DNA from: Synchiropus splendidus
Taxonomy: Eukaryota; Chordata; Actinopteri; Syngnathiformes; Callionymidae
Direction of reading: 5' to 3'
DNA: 64,000 nucleotides
NCBI RefSeq assembly: GCF_027744825.2
Contig: NC_071334.1
Span: 2,690,937-2,754,936 of the forward strand
In this document: one piece after another, positions 1 through 11,473 of the stretch
Numbering within the stretch: position 1 is the first letter of the stretch
Layout: every line of letters starts with the position of its first letter
The notes under the pieces: model-generated
What the model was told of the DNA's origin: nothing
Databases searched by the model: none
What the model saw: the letters and a program-made list of their open reading frames with translations, nothing else
Translations under genes and position numbers: made by a program

Positions 1-3000
1 CACCAAGGCTTTATCTTTTGAGATTTGTTTCCAGGACTTTGGACATTTGGCTGGTTTGGCTTTGTATTCTACAGCCAGTTGTTTGTTGTATTTAACAAGA
101 ACGTACTTCCAATAGTCAGATGTTTGAATGGTGACATCTGGTGGAAAGTGCCAGGTGGATGTTTGTTTAGTCTCCTTTGATCTAACTGTCCTATCATCCA
201 TCATATCTGGGGAACAGAGATTTGTCACTAGCCTTTTTGTTTTTTTATCACAGTATCCTCCAAAAGCTTGTGGTCGATGGATGGAAGCATGGTGCTTCTC
301 GTGTCCTTTGCCTCCTGCCTCACAGGGAACTTTACAAAACAGACATTGGTGGCCACAACCAAAGACCCTCTTGACCAGCTCATCTTCTGGTTTGACAGGA
401 AGTTGGTTCAGAGTTTCTGTGACGTCTTCAGGTTTTAAGAAATCAGTGTGGAAGGATTCTGTCATCTTACTAAGAGACTCTAAAACCATCTTTCCAAACT
501 GATGACTTGTGCTTTTGATCTGGAACAAGCTTCGTCTGACAGCCTCCTCAGATATTGAGACGTCTTTGATCAAACTCCTGCGGATCCCATCAACAAGCTC
601 TGTGATGTTTTCATTGTCATCTGGTGAGTTTCTCACTGCCTCTTCTATCACTCTTCTGATCTTCTCAACAATTATGTGAAGCATATTACTCTTCAGTTTA
701 AGAAGAGTCTGATTCTCTTGCAGCTTCTGTGAAACATGCTGACGTATCCAATCCTTGACAAACCTTTCATATTCACCACAGTACTTGACCAAAGCCTTGA
801 AGTCATCCTGCAGGAGCAACTCTTTCAGGATGCTGTACTGGAAGAAGGAGCGAGAGCTGAACACTGCGGAGTGTGAACTTGTCAGAACATCATCCACAAT
901 GTTGATTCCCAGTGACCTGTTGATGTAATCCTCCACAGCTGGTTTGATACAAAGGGTGACAAAGTACTCTGCTTTGTGCTGGCAGTCGTCCCTCTCTCTG
1001 TTTGACAGAGGTTTCACCTGCTCCTGCTCCATCATTGTCATTGTCCTCTTTTTCCTATTTTTTTGTCTACATTCTAGTTTTGTGGAGACTGTGTTTTTAA
1101 TCTCATTTGAAAGACTTGTGATGCTGTTCGAGAAGTCAGACTTGTATTTTTCAATCAGTTTCACACGTCGGTCTTTTCTTTTGTAGTAGCCATTTAGCTT
1201 CTCTCTCATCTTGGTCTCTTGTGATTTAATGCTGTCGATGAGCTCTGTTTTCTTTGACCTCACTAAAGCAGACAAGTCTGAGTCATGATCAGCATTTTGG
1301 ATTTCTAACTCTGCCTCTCCACTCTGGGAGAGAATCTCTTTCCTGAACTCCCATTCCCACTGGCTGAACTCTTTAGACAGGTCGTCATAGGCCTGAGCCA
1401 CCAGGGTGTTTGTGAAGCTGAAGATGAAGTCTTCATATTTCACTGCTCTCCACAGACTTGTGATCCATTCAATGAACTCTGGGATTGTTGAGAGTTCTCT
1501 GTCCTGGTTGTGTTTAACACTCTCCAGAAGCTTGTTCTTGAAATCTGCCACAGCTTCACTGTAACCTGTGTTGACAGCTGCCATTGGTGGGGTTCCATGC
1601 CAGAGTCCTGGGATGTACCAGTTGTTGGTGTCCACGTTGTAATCCAGCACATCAGTGAAGGACTGAACAGAAGGCTTCTTCTCCATTTCTGCAGCAAGCT
1701 GAGTCATTTCATTCAGGTGGTCCAACAAACGGTTTCTTCCTGCTGTGTTCTTTCCATGAGCTGAAACACCTGCTACATTCTGGTGCACAAAATGACAAAT
1801 GGGCTTTTTTCCAATCTCTTTCATCCTCAAAAAGGCGTGAACAGCGATCTGCAGAATGTCTTTCATCTCAGTAGTGTTCTCCATGGCAAGGTTGATGATG
1901 GTGATGTCACTGAGGCCGATGTCAAAGGTTGCCAGTTGGTTGTCGCGCTCATAACTGTCATCAAGCTCTGCTAAGTCGGGAGATTTCAGACCCTCTGTGT
2001 CGATAAGAAGGATGAAGTCAAAGCCACATTGCATGTCCTCTCCAACCTTCAGAAAGAGCATGTAGGCTCCTCTTGTGCAGCGCCCACTGCTGACAGGAAA
2101 TCTAACTCCAAACATGGTGTTCAGAAGTGTGGACTTCCCGGTGCTTTGAACTCCCAACACAGTCAGCACCAACAGTCGGCTTCTCCCTCCAACCTTCTGG
2201 TGCAGCTCCATCAGCACATGTGAGATCCATCTCTGAGGGATGTTGGAGGCTTCTCCATCCAGGAGCTCTAATGGATAACCATCCAGCAGCAGGTCTGCAG
2301 CCAGACCTGGAAGCTTCTCAAGGTTTTGGAGAGGCGAGGAAAACTCAAAAATCAGCCCCATTTCTCTCATGTAATGCTCCAGTCCCAATGAACTGTCAAC
2401 TAACTTCTGATCCAACTCTGCAACACGTGCTGAGTCTTTTCTGTTGCGTTGCTCTTTGAACTGTTGCCGTAGCTCAGTTAGCACGTGTTGTGAATGAGTG
2501 TTGAACAAGAACTGCATCCATCTCAGAAAACAGCCTCTTTGTTCTTTATCACTGGATAATAATGTTCCAATGAACATGGTGACTCCACTGGAGAGCTTTT
2601 TTCTTGCTTGTGCTTCCTGAAGCTTCTGTTTTTCTGCTCTGATCTCACATTTACGATGTTCAATTCCAACATCAGCTGTAACTTTGATGCGACATTCCTC
2701 TCTTTCTAATCGAGCAAGTGATTTCCACTCTTTTCCTTGCAGAGGAAGTTGTTGATTCTTGAACTCTGGAATACTTCTAACGTCACCAAAGATCTTCTCT
2801 GCTGTCTCTTTCTGCAGCAGAGTTTGCTCTTCATCCACAGACAGACCCAAGTTAACAGCAGTGTCACACATGTTCTCAAGACTGATGGTGTGGTTCACCT
2901 CAGAAAGCAAAGTTTTGATGGTGGAACCGACTTTTTTTGAAATCTCTGCTGAGTTCATTCTTGAGTCTTTCATTGACACTTTGTTCTTTGGCATCTCCAG

Positions 3001-3911
3001 GTCCTTTAATGTTTTCTTGACAGTCTCCATGTTTTCACGACTGCGATTCACCACGACGAACATTTTGGATTTTAGATTTTCCACTGATCTGAGAGTTTGG
3101 TTTTCAGCCTCTTCCACTCTGTCCAGGAAAACAAACACAGCAGTGGACACCTCCATGAGGAAAGTGAATTGTGTTTGGGACTCTGAGATGTCTCCTCGCA
3201 GGTTTGCAAATGCAACTGGATTGGAGAAAACATCAAGATTTTCTCTTCCACTGGGGAGAAACCAACCAACCTCAACCAGACCAGCAGATATTTTCCTCTG
3301 ACGGGCTCCTCCCTCCATCTCTCTGTGGATGAACATGCTGTGACTCTGCTGGCCACGACTCAGGACTTGATTTAAAATCTGAGATTTGGATAAGGAGCAG
3401 TTTTTCAGCCTCACAAAGGAAATGAGAGGAATTCCTTCCCGGACGATGTAGTTCTCCTTGAACCCTCTCGACTCTGACAAACCATGTGGCTGCCACTCTT
3501 TTATGATTTCTCTCAGAGCCCAAAGCATGAGTGTGCACTGACTGTTCTCAGTGGGTGGTAACAAGAGAGGAAGAGGAAACTGACACATTGACATTCTGAG
3601 GGCCATTTCCTGCTGCAAACAGCTGTCAGCACAGAGGAACAGAGCAACTATGAGGTCCAGAGGATGAACATCGTCGTCTGCATCTTCATCATCACTGAAA
3701 TTCTCCAGATCAACAAGTTGGTCAGGATCTCTCACTAATAAAAAATCCCTGTACTCAGCATGAAGTTTGAATAGCTTTGTGAGAATGTGGAATATAATCC
3801 GGTCCATCGTCAGGGCTCCAGTGGCCTTCCTGATCTCCAAGACAGCCTGGAGAGTGAGCCTGTTTGGGTAGTATTCCTCCAGCCCATGTTTGTGCAGAAT
3901 GTTTTGCAGAA
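1..3911 (-). CDS. Copy A: giant coding exon of a GVIN/VLIG/URGCP-like very large inducible GTPase (3' end beyond window)
   Basis: Reading the minus strand in the frame shared with copies B and C, I find no stop codon from 3911 to base 1, about 1303 codons. The stop is expected roughly 30 codons beyond the left edge. The exon opens after a splice acceptor (GGACAG, then TTCTGC) with an LGLEEYYPNRLTL-type N-terminal motif typical of the family. The G1 P-loop GVQSTGKST is at 2128-2154, followed by a DTEGL G3 motif near 1990-2005. A Cys/His-rich C-terminal motif lies near 260-360, where the CPFC of the paralogs reads CLFC. Relative to B it lacks 579 bases (193 codons) near base 1000 and a further 27 bases near 1060, both in frame. 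Family members are interferon-inducible cytosolic/nuclear GTPases; the function of this copy is inferred only. Confidence 0.85.
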
Positions 3912-4427
3912 CTGTCCAAATGAAATTCAAAGAGAATGAGGGTTAGTTTTCTTAGATTAATCTGAGACCAGCCATCATTTTAATGAGGGTGTTGACGCCT
4001 AAATCTCTACCCTGTGTTCTGGACCCAATTTTTCATTGTTATATCAAACATATTTTTTTCTGATGTATTGCTGTCCTCTACCATTTTATTGTCATCTGGA
4101 TTCTAAATTGCATTTTGGGAGATTTTGCCATGGTCTTACAATTTCAATCTCGATATTAATCCCAGGAAAACAACCATTTTCCATACAATGAGGACAAAAA
4201 AAGGCATTTTTTAAAAGTCATAGAAAAAATATACATCTCAGAAAAATTATCAGAAAATGTTGAAATAATAATAATATCACACAAGACAACCACTTTTGGG
4301 TTACTTTACCCCCCCAAAAGCATCATAACTAAGCTAGCTATAAGTCGGTAATAGATCTACAGAGATGAACTCTGCCACAGCGCAGTTTATTTTCAAAGCT
4401 TCATAATTTTGTTGTTTTTCAAATAAC

Positions 4428-5440
4428 TTGACCAGAGCTGATGTGCAAAGAGCACCTTGCCCCAAGGGACATCGGGCCTGGAGCCAGGCCTGGGTGTTGG
4501 GCCCGTCGGCAAGCGGCTGGTGGCCGGGTGACCCACGTAGCCCGACTGGGTGCAGCCAGAGCTGCATCAACACTCCACCAATTCCATCCTCATCCCATGG
4601 GCCCACCACCTGTGGGAAATATCCCACAAGTCAGGTGTGCTGCTGTTTGGGAGGCAGTGGAAGAGAGGTGTGCCAGTGTAGGAGGTCTCGGCTGCATCAA
4701 CAAGCTCTGGGGACGTAGAATGTCACCACACAGTGGGGTAAAGAGCCTAAGTAAGTGCAGGAGGTTGAGCGTTACCAGTTGGATCTGGTGGAGCTCACTT
4801 CCATGCACAGCTTGGGTTCTGGGACCCAGCTCCTCGACAGGGGCTGGACTCGTTCCTTCTTTGGTGATGCTCAAGGTGTGAGGCACCAGGCAGGTGTGAG
4901 GGTGCTCATCGGCCTTCTCCAAAAGGACTTCTGTGCTAGTCAAAGTTTGCGCATCACGAGCACCATGTTCAAATGTCGGGAAGCTCACAGGTGTAGCAGA
5001 GCGCTCTAGGTCGTAGCTCAATGAATGATTTTGTAATTCTATGGCTTGACCTGTGGCCAAACCTTCTGGAGAAGAGAGGGGCAGAACTATCAACTTTGGC
5101 TCCGATGGCAGTGGAAGCCTCTGGAATGACCAGGTAAACCCAAACGAGCAGCTTTCTCCTGCATTCCTGTGAAGGTTGGGAACATCGAGCACGACTGCCC
5201 GCTGTTCAAAGCTGCCATGGCTGAAGCTTCAGTGGTGAGCTGTGGCATGAAGGTCATCGGTGCATCAAAGGCAGTAACCCAACGACATTGTGGTGGACAC
5301 CGGATGTTATGGAAGCCATTCGGCTGAAGTACTCTTATCGAGGTCCTGCGTCTTGTGGAACCCCTCAAGCAGTGTGAGATTCTGAGACACTAAAGCTGTT
5401 TTGGAAGACGCTCAAGCACCACCACTTCTGGAGGCCTTGA
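4428..5440 (+). mobile_element. Decayed non-LTR retrotransposon fragment (endonuclease region)
   Basis: This GC-rich block inside the copy A intron reads on the plus strand like the 5' part of a fish LINE. The 4755-5009 frame carries EVERYQLDLVELTS and LGSGTQLLDRGWT, matching the start of an apurinic-type endonuclease domain. Around 5270-5340 the text resembles the LINE linker phrase TLWWTPDVMEAIRLK. Frames are broken by stops and frameshifts, and no reverse transcriptase follows. The family is not certain. The longest open frame here (minus, 4590-5192, 200 codons) is an antisense shadow. Confidence 0.6.
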
Positions 5441-5666
5441 AGCCCAGATTTGAGCTCTCCTCATGGCAGCAGTTTGCCCTGTACTTTAAGAAAAACATTT
5501 TTCTATTCAGCTGTCAGTGTTGGTCTCTGTTATTTCTATTGTTTTAGACAATGTGTTGTAACACTTGTGTTTCTGAATATTAAGATGAATTATATTCCAC
5601 ATTTTTTCATCTTCTCCTTCAACTTCTATTTTAACAACTACGCGCCCACTTCCTTATTCCCCTAGC

Positions 5667-5812
5667 AATAATAATAATAATAATGATAATAATAACAACA
5701 ATGATAATAATAATAACAATAATAATAATAATAATAATACGTGTTATTGTTTGTGTATTATAAATATTATTGTTATTTCTAGTAGAAGTAGTAGTAATGT
5801 TATTATTGTTTG
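5667..5812. repeat. Simple repeat, (AAT/ATA)n-like
   Basis: A run of imperfect trinucleotide units (aat, ata, att) forms a low-complexity AT block of about 145 bases. The apparent isoleucine/asparagine-rich reading frame across it is an artefact of the repeat. Confidence 0.85.
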
Positions 5813-5924
5813 ACTGTTGATTTATCAAATAGATTTTTCTAATAAATTTTCAAATATATTCTATTTTATCAAATAGATTTTTCAAAGAGCTATTGACAAT
5901 TGTTGCATGCTGATTTGAAAGTAC

Positions 5925-5958
5925 CTGCAAAGTCATTTTCTTCCTTCACCGCCGCCAT
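5925..5958 (-). CDS. Copy A: first coding exon
   Basis: On the minus strand an ATG at 5958-5956 starts the short peptide MAAVKEENDFA and is followed by one extra base and a splice donor (G, then GTACTT). The large exon begins with two bases that complete a codon, so the junction phase (1 + 2) fits exactly and would give MAAVKEENDFAV then LQNIL. The exon is 34 bases long and the intron about 2.0 kb. Seen: start, donor and phase. Inferred: that this exon is spliced to copy A. A transcript read across the junction would settle it. Confidence 0.65.
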
Positions 5959-6239
5959 GTTCTCAGTATTCTCTTAACCTTCTCAAGCAGTTAGAACCTG
6001 CAAGAAACAGCAAATATTTTTCTGTTATTACAGAAGAAGAAAAATCAGTTTGTTTAGACTATTACAGCAGCATTGATCCAATTGGAGCACCACTGTCAGT
6101 CTTCGTCTCGTGTGTTTCAGACATGTTGATTCTGCTTTCAGAACACGCCCAGTGTTCTGCATTAGGTTCGTCCACACAGAGGAAGAGAGATGGACACAGA
6201 GACGGGTTTCTCATTCAAGTGAATTATTTTCCTCTTTGT

Positions 6240-6420
6240 TGGGTTGTGGCACGCACACATGACCTCTCCGTCCCATCCCCCTTTCCCCAGCCTCTCCACC
6301 TGAACCTAACCATCCAGAACACATGGCTCACCAGAACCAGGACTCTGAACCAAACTGGAACCCAGTTATAATGAACCAGTTAATTTGAAGTCTTCATCCT
6401 CAGATTGTGAGTTTCATTGT
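6240..6420 (+). repeat. Interspersed repeat copy (CCCCAGCCTCTCC family)
   Basis: The phrase CCCCAGCCTCTCCACCTGAA, followed by text like cctaaccatccagaacacat and ctctgaaccaaactggaacc, recurs at 11120-11290, 25585-25690, 60630-60730, more weakly at 58100-58200, and inverted at 23340-23530. This marks a dispersed repeat family of unknown class. I do not see a coding function. Confidence 0.6.
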
Positions 6421-6519
6421 TGTGGGTACCAGCAAAAAGTTCCCAGAAAACAAACTGTGGCACACAAGTAGGTGCGTTTCCAATAATTGATCGCCACAAA
6501 TGTGTCTAGTCCAGCCAGA

Positions 6520-6663
<144 letters not shown>

Positions 6664-7388
6664 GACTGAAATATGGAGCCAAAGCCACAGTGATAGCTAA
6701 TAGAGTTTCAGGGTGGAAAGATGATAATAATTTGGAAAGTCTGAATAAGGCATGATATCTCATGCTTTAAAACATGGTCATGATCAGATTGATGTTGGGA
6801 AAGTTTCCCCTCAAAAGTTAAACATGTCCACTCACCTCTGAGGTTCAGTGATGCTCTGTGATGAGCATGCTCCTGTTATCACTCTGCACAAACTCTTCTC
6901 ACCCCCCCACCCTTCACTTCCTGTTTCATTATGAGCCACTGATGCATTTCCTGTGCAGTAATGGGTGCTGAAAAGGTTTTGAAATCAATTGTTATTTTTA
7001 AAGACAAGTGCTCTGCAATGTGAAAATTAAAGTTAAAGTAAACATTTTCAAGTGATGCATCATCACAGGTTGGCAGAGTGACTTTCAACCAATAGAGTGA
7101 CACAGGACTAAGGTCGGCTCGTGTCCGGCGTATGTCTCTTCTGCATTTATTTTTAAAATTCATGCATTTTACCGTGATCCTTTTCGAAATATCACACTAA
7201 ATAACAAGGCCATTTCCTGTGTTTTTAACAACTACTCAATAATCCCAAAAGATCCTAATAAAACATACATTTCTTTCATGGATGGATGGGCAGAGTCGAA
7301 GAACTGAAGGTGGGCACTGATGTGTGTGTGTGTGTGACTGGAATTATACATTTAAGCCACAGGAATTTGGACATTTATGAATGAATCA

Positions 7389-8778
7389 TGTCGTGGGGTT
7401 TGGATTTCAAGGTTTTGTGTACAAGGCAATTGGCTATAACATCAGCCGTCCCTAGTTCCGAGCACACTACCTCCCTTTGCCTTTCTAGTAAAGGGCCCCT
7501 CGGGTGGTCAACTCAGTCAGCCTCTTGTTGCGGACACGGTTCTAAGACTATAATAAGTGTATCAACTTTACCTTATTATATTAGTGAGTAGTATCGGCAC
7601 TTCACTGAGCGGGTTATTTAATTCGCCCGACCTGTTGAGAAACAGGTTCTTGACCTTACAATGCTACACCTCTTACCGTAGTCTCTTTACTTAGCTTCGT
7701 TTAGGGACTCATGATCGGATCCTCAATCCATTCCTTAAATGAAATATTACCTCAGCCTTCTGAACTACCACTTTATCATTGACATAATAATAAATTGTTT
7801 TTATATCAAAAGTATTTCCTCAAAAAATTGATAAAAAGGATAACAAAACAGTAAAATCAATAAAGAATAAAATTCAATTCAAAAATGATAAAAGGATAAT
7901 AAAACAATAAAATAAAAAAAAGGATAATAAAAACAATAAAATCAATAAACATCAATAAACTCAAGGGTATTGCCAGACGCTAATACCCAACAAAGTCAAA
8001 GGCACTGCCAGACGCTCGTGCACATACATAAATGTCAAAAGATCATATAATCAAAATGCATACACAATAAAAAGGATTAAGTCAAAGATCATAAAAAATA
8101 TATTCAAAGTATATGCAATAAAAGAGATTAAGTCAAAAGAATCAATAATAAAAATCAACCAATCACTAATAAAAAACCATAAGAGAACAATAAAAAGAGT
8201 TAAATCAAATGGCCTAAGAGCAAGAGCAAGAGCACCGTCCCAAGTTAAGATACAAGACCTTACAGCAAACGGATGAAGTCAAAAGCGTGGAGCAAGAGAG
8301 CAAGGGTCAGTTTTTCCTAGACCTTTATAGCAACATTGCTGATTACAATAAACAATCCCCCAATGCGTCATTAATGGGTGACGTATTCTTGTCATCTTCA
8401 GTGGAAAGTTTTAATTTTCATCACGTGTTCTAGCTGTCGTCCTTAGTGGAAAGTTTTAACTTCATTCGAGACACCCCTCATGTCTTATGCAGATGTTTTA
8501 GATTCATTGAACATGCTGAGTGTTAGTTTCAATCTTTTGATAAATGTAACTTAGTCTCTAAGTGAAGACAGCAATGTTCTATTAATACAACGTACCTTCT
8601 AAGTGTTAACCATAATCGCAAGCTCAGCTTAAAAACACGTTCTGCTTACAAATTCACCCTGAGGTTAGCGCATGCCCTGCTTGTAAGTTCAAAAGTGCAA
8701 AGCATACAGGTTCAATAAGTGCTCATAATAAGTGTAGGCCTTGGTTATAATATTTTCGATTTTCCAGTATATACAACA
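7389..8778. mobile_element. Solo LTR (1390 bp) with 5-bp target-site duplication
   Basis: The insert begins TGTCGTGG and ends ACAACA, the TG...CA ends of an LTR, and is flanked on both sides by AATCA (7384-7388 and 8779-8783). The paralogous duplicated segment shows the empty site GAATCACGACCC at about 12194, with a single AATCA. There is no internal region, so this is a solo LTR left by LTR-LTR recombination. It contains several AATAAA-like signals and an (AATAAAA)-rich stretch near 7800-8200. The family is unassigned. Confidence 0.85.
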
Positions 8779-9599
8779 AATCACGACCCTTGGTGGCAAT
8801 ATTTGTGGGCAGACGTGAGCGTTTAGCGTCGCACATGACTTCATCTCAACAAATCTAAACATTCTAATACTTTAATTTGAACCAAACTCAAAGGTGGTGC
8901 CCTACTCTTTGAGGTAAATCCTTTCAATAATATAGCTTCTGTTATGACTTGTTTTTCTTTTTACAATCTGAATGTATTTAATGTGTTGGGTTTCTTTTTT
9001 CCACAGCCAGTGTTCTTTTCTTTCAGACTGAGAACATACTCAATAAACGGTCAATAAAGTGACAATGAAGTACGGTCTGACTCCTTGTGATTGAAAAAGA
9101 GCAGTTCAAACAAAAAAATGTTGACTGTCTAGAACATTTCAAGTTGCTTGAATTGTCAGACCAGTCCACTCCATGATCAGGAGACTGTTTTTCAAGCAAG
9201 TAGCACTTCAAGTAACATGAGCAGGACAGGCAAATATCAAACTTAAAGTGAAAGAGACAAAGCAGTGGGTGTAACCCATCAGAGCAGAATGTTGTTTTGT
9301 CACGCAAGCCTTCCTTATTAAAAAAGCATTTCCGTTCCTGCGTCTTTATTTGACTGAGACCTCTTGAGCCACATGGATGGACTCTGGTCTGTACTGCATT
9401 AGTTTACAGGAAAGAGTTTGTTCACTGAATTTATTTGTTTATTATTTGTTCATGTTATTTATTTATTTTCATTAACTGGTCAGAAAACATTAAACCAACC
9501 TCTGTGTTGTCAGTTAAGCAGAAAGTGTTGAGTCAAAGCGAAGACGGTTAACTGAAAACACATTTGTCATTCTCAAATATTCTCAAAAACACAACTGTA

Positions 9600-9792
9600 T
9601 GTTCTATTTCATATGTGTGCCCCCCTCTAACGGCCTTCGCTATTGGTTAATCCACATCGAGGCACTGGCCTCGGCCTGAGACTTCGATTGATTGGCTCTC
9701 CGCCCAGGAAGGCACTTCCCACCACATATAAGACTCCCCTACTCCTACCGCTCTGCTCCTTTTTCCACTCAGCCTGATACAGTCAACACCAT
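9600..9792 (+). repeat. DIRS-like terminal sequence, copy 1
   Basis: The text from ctatttcatatgtgtgcccc through ctctaacggccttcg resembles, in inverse orientation, the end of the DIRS element at 39570-39625. It is followed by a block ending in a TATA-like motif (CACATATAAGACTCCCC) and CAGTCAACACC before an ATG, which looks like a promoter plus leader of an element. A second copy is at 12785-12973 and an inverted piece is at 14461-14525. Confidence 0.6.
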
Positions 9793-10696
9793 GCCAGGCC
9801 AATACGATGAGCGTTTTGCTCACTGTGCTGTTAGTCTGACTGTATTCCCAGCCGGCATTTTCCTTTTTCCACCACTCCTCTCGTTTTAACAGACTTTGAT
9901 ATTGGCTACTTCACTCTGAGGCTAAGCGACTCTCCGCCCATGTAGGCTCCTCCCCTCTCATAAACCCCCTGCCTCTTCTCCTGTATGAAGTCGGTAGCAG
10001 AAAAACAGGTGCATGCTGGGTGAACTGTGAGAGGGCTTCACGTGTTCCTAGAACTGAAGTCATATTAAGTAACTTATATGTCTATGCCACACGTGCTCTG
10101 CCCTCCAGCAGGCTGTGCTATTGTTTCACATGGAGGCAAAGACCATAGGGACGAGTTTCCTCCCAGCACGGCATGCACACGAAGCCAAGCTCCAGAACAA
10201 AACGGATACCTATATCCCCTCCTCCACTGTTCTTTCGCACGACACAGAATGTTTTGGTGACATTTCATCTTGCTGACATTGCAGACAGGAGCACGACTGA
10301 GCCCCCCGGACACATTGTGATGCAAGAGTTTGATGTTTGAATCTAGCCCATGTGTATTGCTGATTTTAGGTGGTCCTGGTTTGAACGAAGCAGAGGAAGA
10401 GAACATGCCGTCAGAAGACATTGATGAAGGTTTGTTTCCTCAATGTCGTTCAATCCATGGATCAAAGTGAGTCAGAGTCACACATCAGTATACTGAGCTT
10501 GTCATTGCGAGTGACTTGATCAGAAAGTATTGTCACCTCAGACAAATGAAGCGCCCACTGTGCTCTTCAAATGACGGTGTTCCCAGCCGGCACTTTCCTT
10601 TTTCCACCACTCCTCTGGTGCAGCTGTGATGTGACACGGCTGGTTGCACATGTACAGACGCAACACAGAGGATTTCTCACGTCGGCTGCGTTCCAA
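9793..10696. other. Spacer between the duplicated units
   Basis: No gene is recognised. A second, diverged version of the terminal block occurs near 9920-9990 (gactctccgccc, then a CCCTCTCATAAA motif). The phrase cccagccggcattttccttt at about 9847 recurs at about 10571 with minor changes, so this spacer is itself built from repeated pieces. Confidence 0.5.
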
Positions 10697-10791
10697 TAGA
10701 TTTTTCAAATAAATTTTCAAATATTTTCTATTTTATCAAAGAGATTTTTCAAAGAGCTGTTGACAATTGTTGCATGCTGATTTGAAAGTAC

Positions 10792-10825
10792 CTGCAAAGT
10801 CATTTTCTTCCTTCACCGCCGCCAT
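10792..10825 (-). pseudogene. Duplicated first coding exon of copy A
   Basis: This is an exact-looking copy of the 34-base exon at 5925-5958, with the same ATG (10825-10823), the same peptide MAAVKEENDFA and the same GTACTT donor. No giant exon lies between it and the first copy, so it is either an alternative promoter/first exon for copy A or the relic of a lost gene copy. Splice sites look intact, so 'pseudogene' is only a default label. Confidence 0.5.
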
Positions 10826-11398
10826 GTTCTCAGTATTCTCTTAACCTTCTCAAGCAGTTAGAACCTGCAAGAACCAGCAAATATTTTTCTGTTCATACAG
10901 TCTATGTTGTATGAGAAGAAAAATCAGTTTGTTTAGACTATTACAGCAGCATTGATCCAATTGGAGCACCACTGTCAGTCTTCGTCTCGTGTGTTTCAGA
11001 CATGTTGATTCTGCTTTCAGAACACGCCCAGTGTTCTGCATTAGGTTCGTCCACACAGAGGAAGAGAGATGGACACAGAGACAGGTTTCTCATTCAAGTG
11101 AATTATTTTCCTCTTTGTTGGGTTGTGGCACGCACACATGACCTCTCCGTCCCATCCCCCTTTCCCCAGCCTCTCCACCTGAACCTAACCATCCAGAACA
11201 CATGGCTCACCAGAACCAGGACTCTGAACCAAACTGGAACCCAGTTATAATGAACCAGTTAATTTGAAGTCTTCATCCTCAGATTGTGAGTTTCATTGTT
11301 GTGGGTACCAGCAAAAAGTTCCCAGAAAACAAACTGTGGCACACAAGTAGGTGCGTTTCCAATAATTGATCGCCACAAATGTGTCTAGTCCAGCCAGA

Positions 11399-11399
<1 letters not shown>

Positions 11400-11472
<73 letters not shown>
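11400..11472. repeat. (CA)n microsatellite, about 36 units
   Basis: The shorter paralogous counterpart of the 6521-6661 tract. Confidence 0.98.

Positions 11473-11473
<1 letters not shown>

Larger units (their letters stand above)
3912..5924 (-). other. Intron of copy A
   Basis: This is the inferred intron between the first and giant exons of copy A, bounded by GTACTT (donor, minus strand) and GGACAG (acceptor). It contains AT-rich unique sequence (about 3940-4420), a plus-strand LINE remnant and an (AAT)n-like simple repeat. Confidence 0.6.

Noticed and set aside
128..502. Plus-strand open frames across copies A, B and C (for example 128-502, 2127-2459, 18044-18433, 43787-44434)
   Set aside because: They are antisense shadows that recur identically in every paralog and change with the minus-strand codons; the minus-strand frames carry the GTPase motifs.
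4590..5192. 200-codon minus-strand open frame
   Set aside because: It lies opposite the recognisable LINE endonuclease text on the plus strand and shows no motif of its own.
5631..5828. Isoleucine/asparagine-rich frame
   Set aside because: Simple-repeat artefact.
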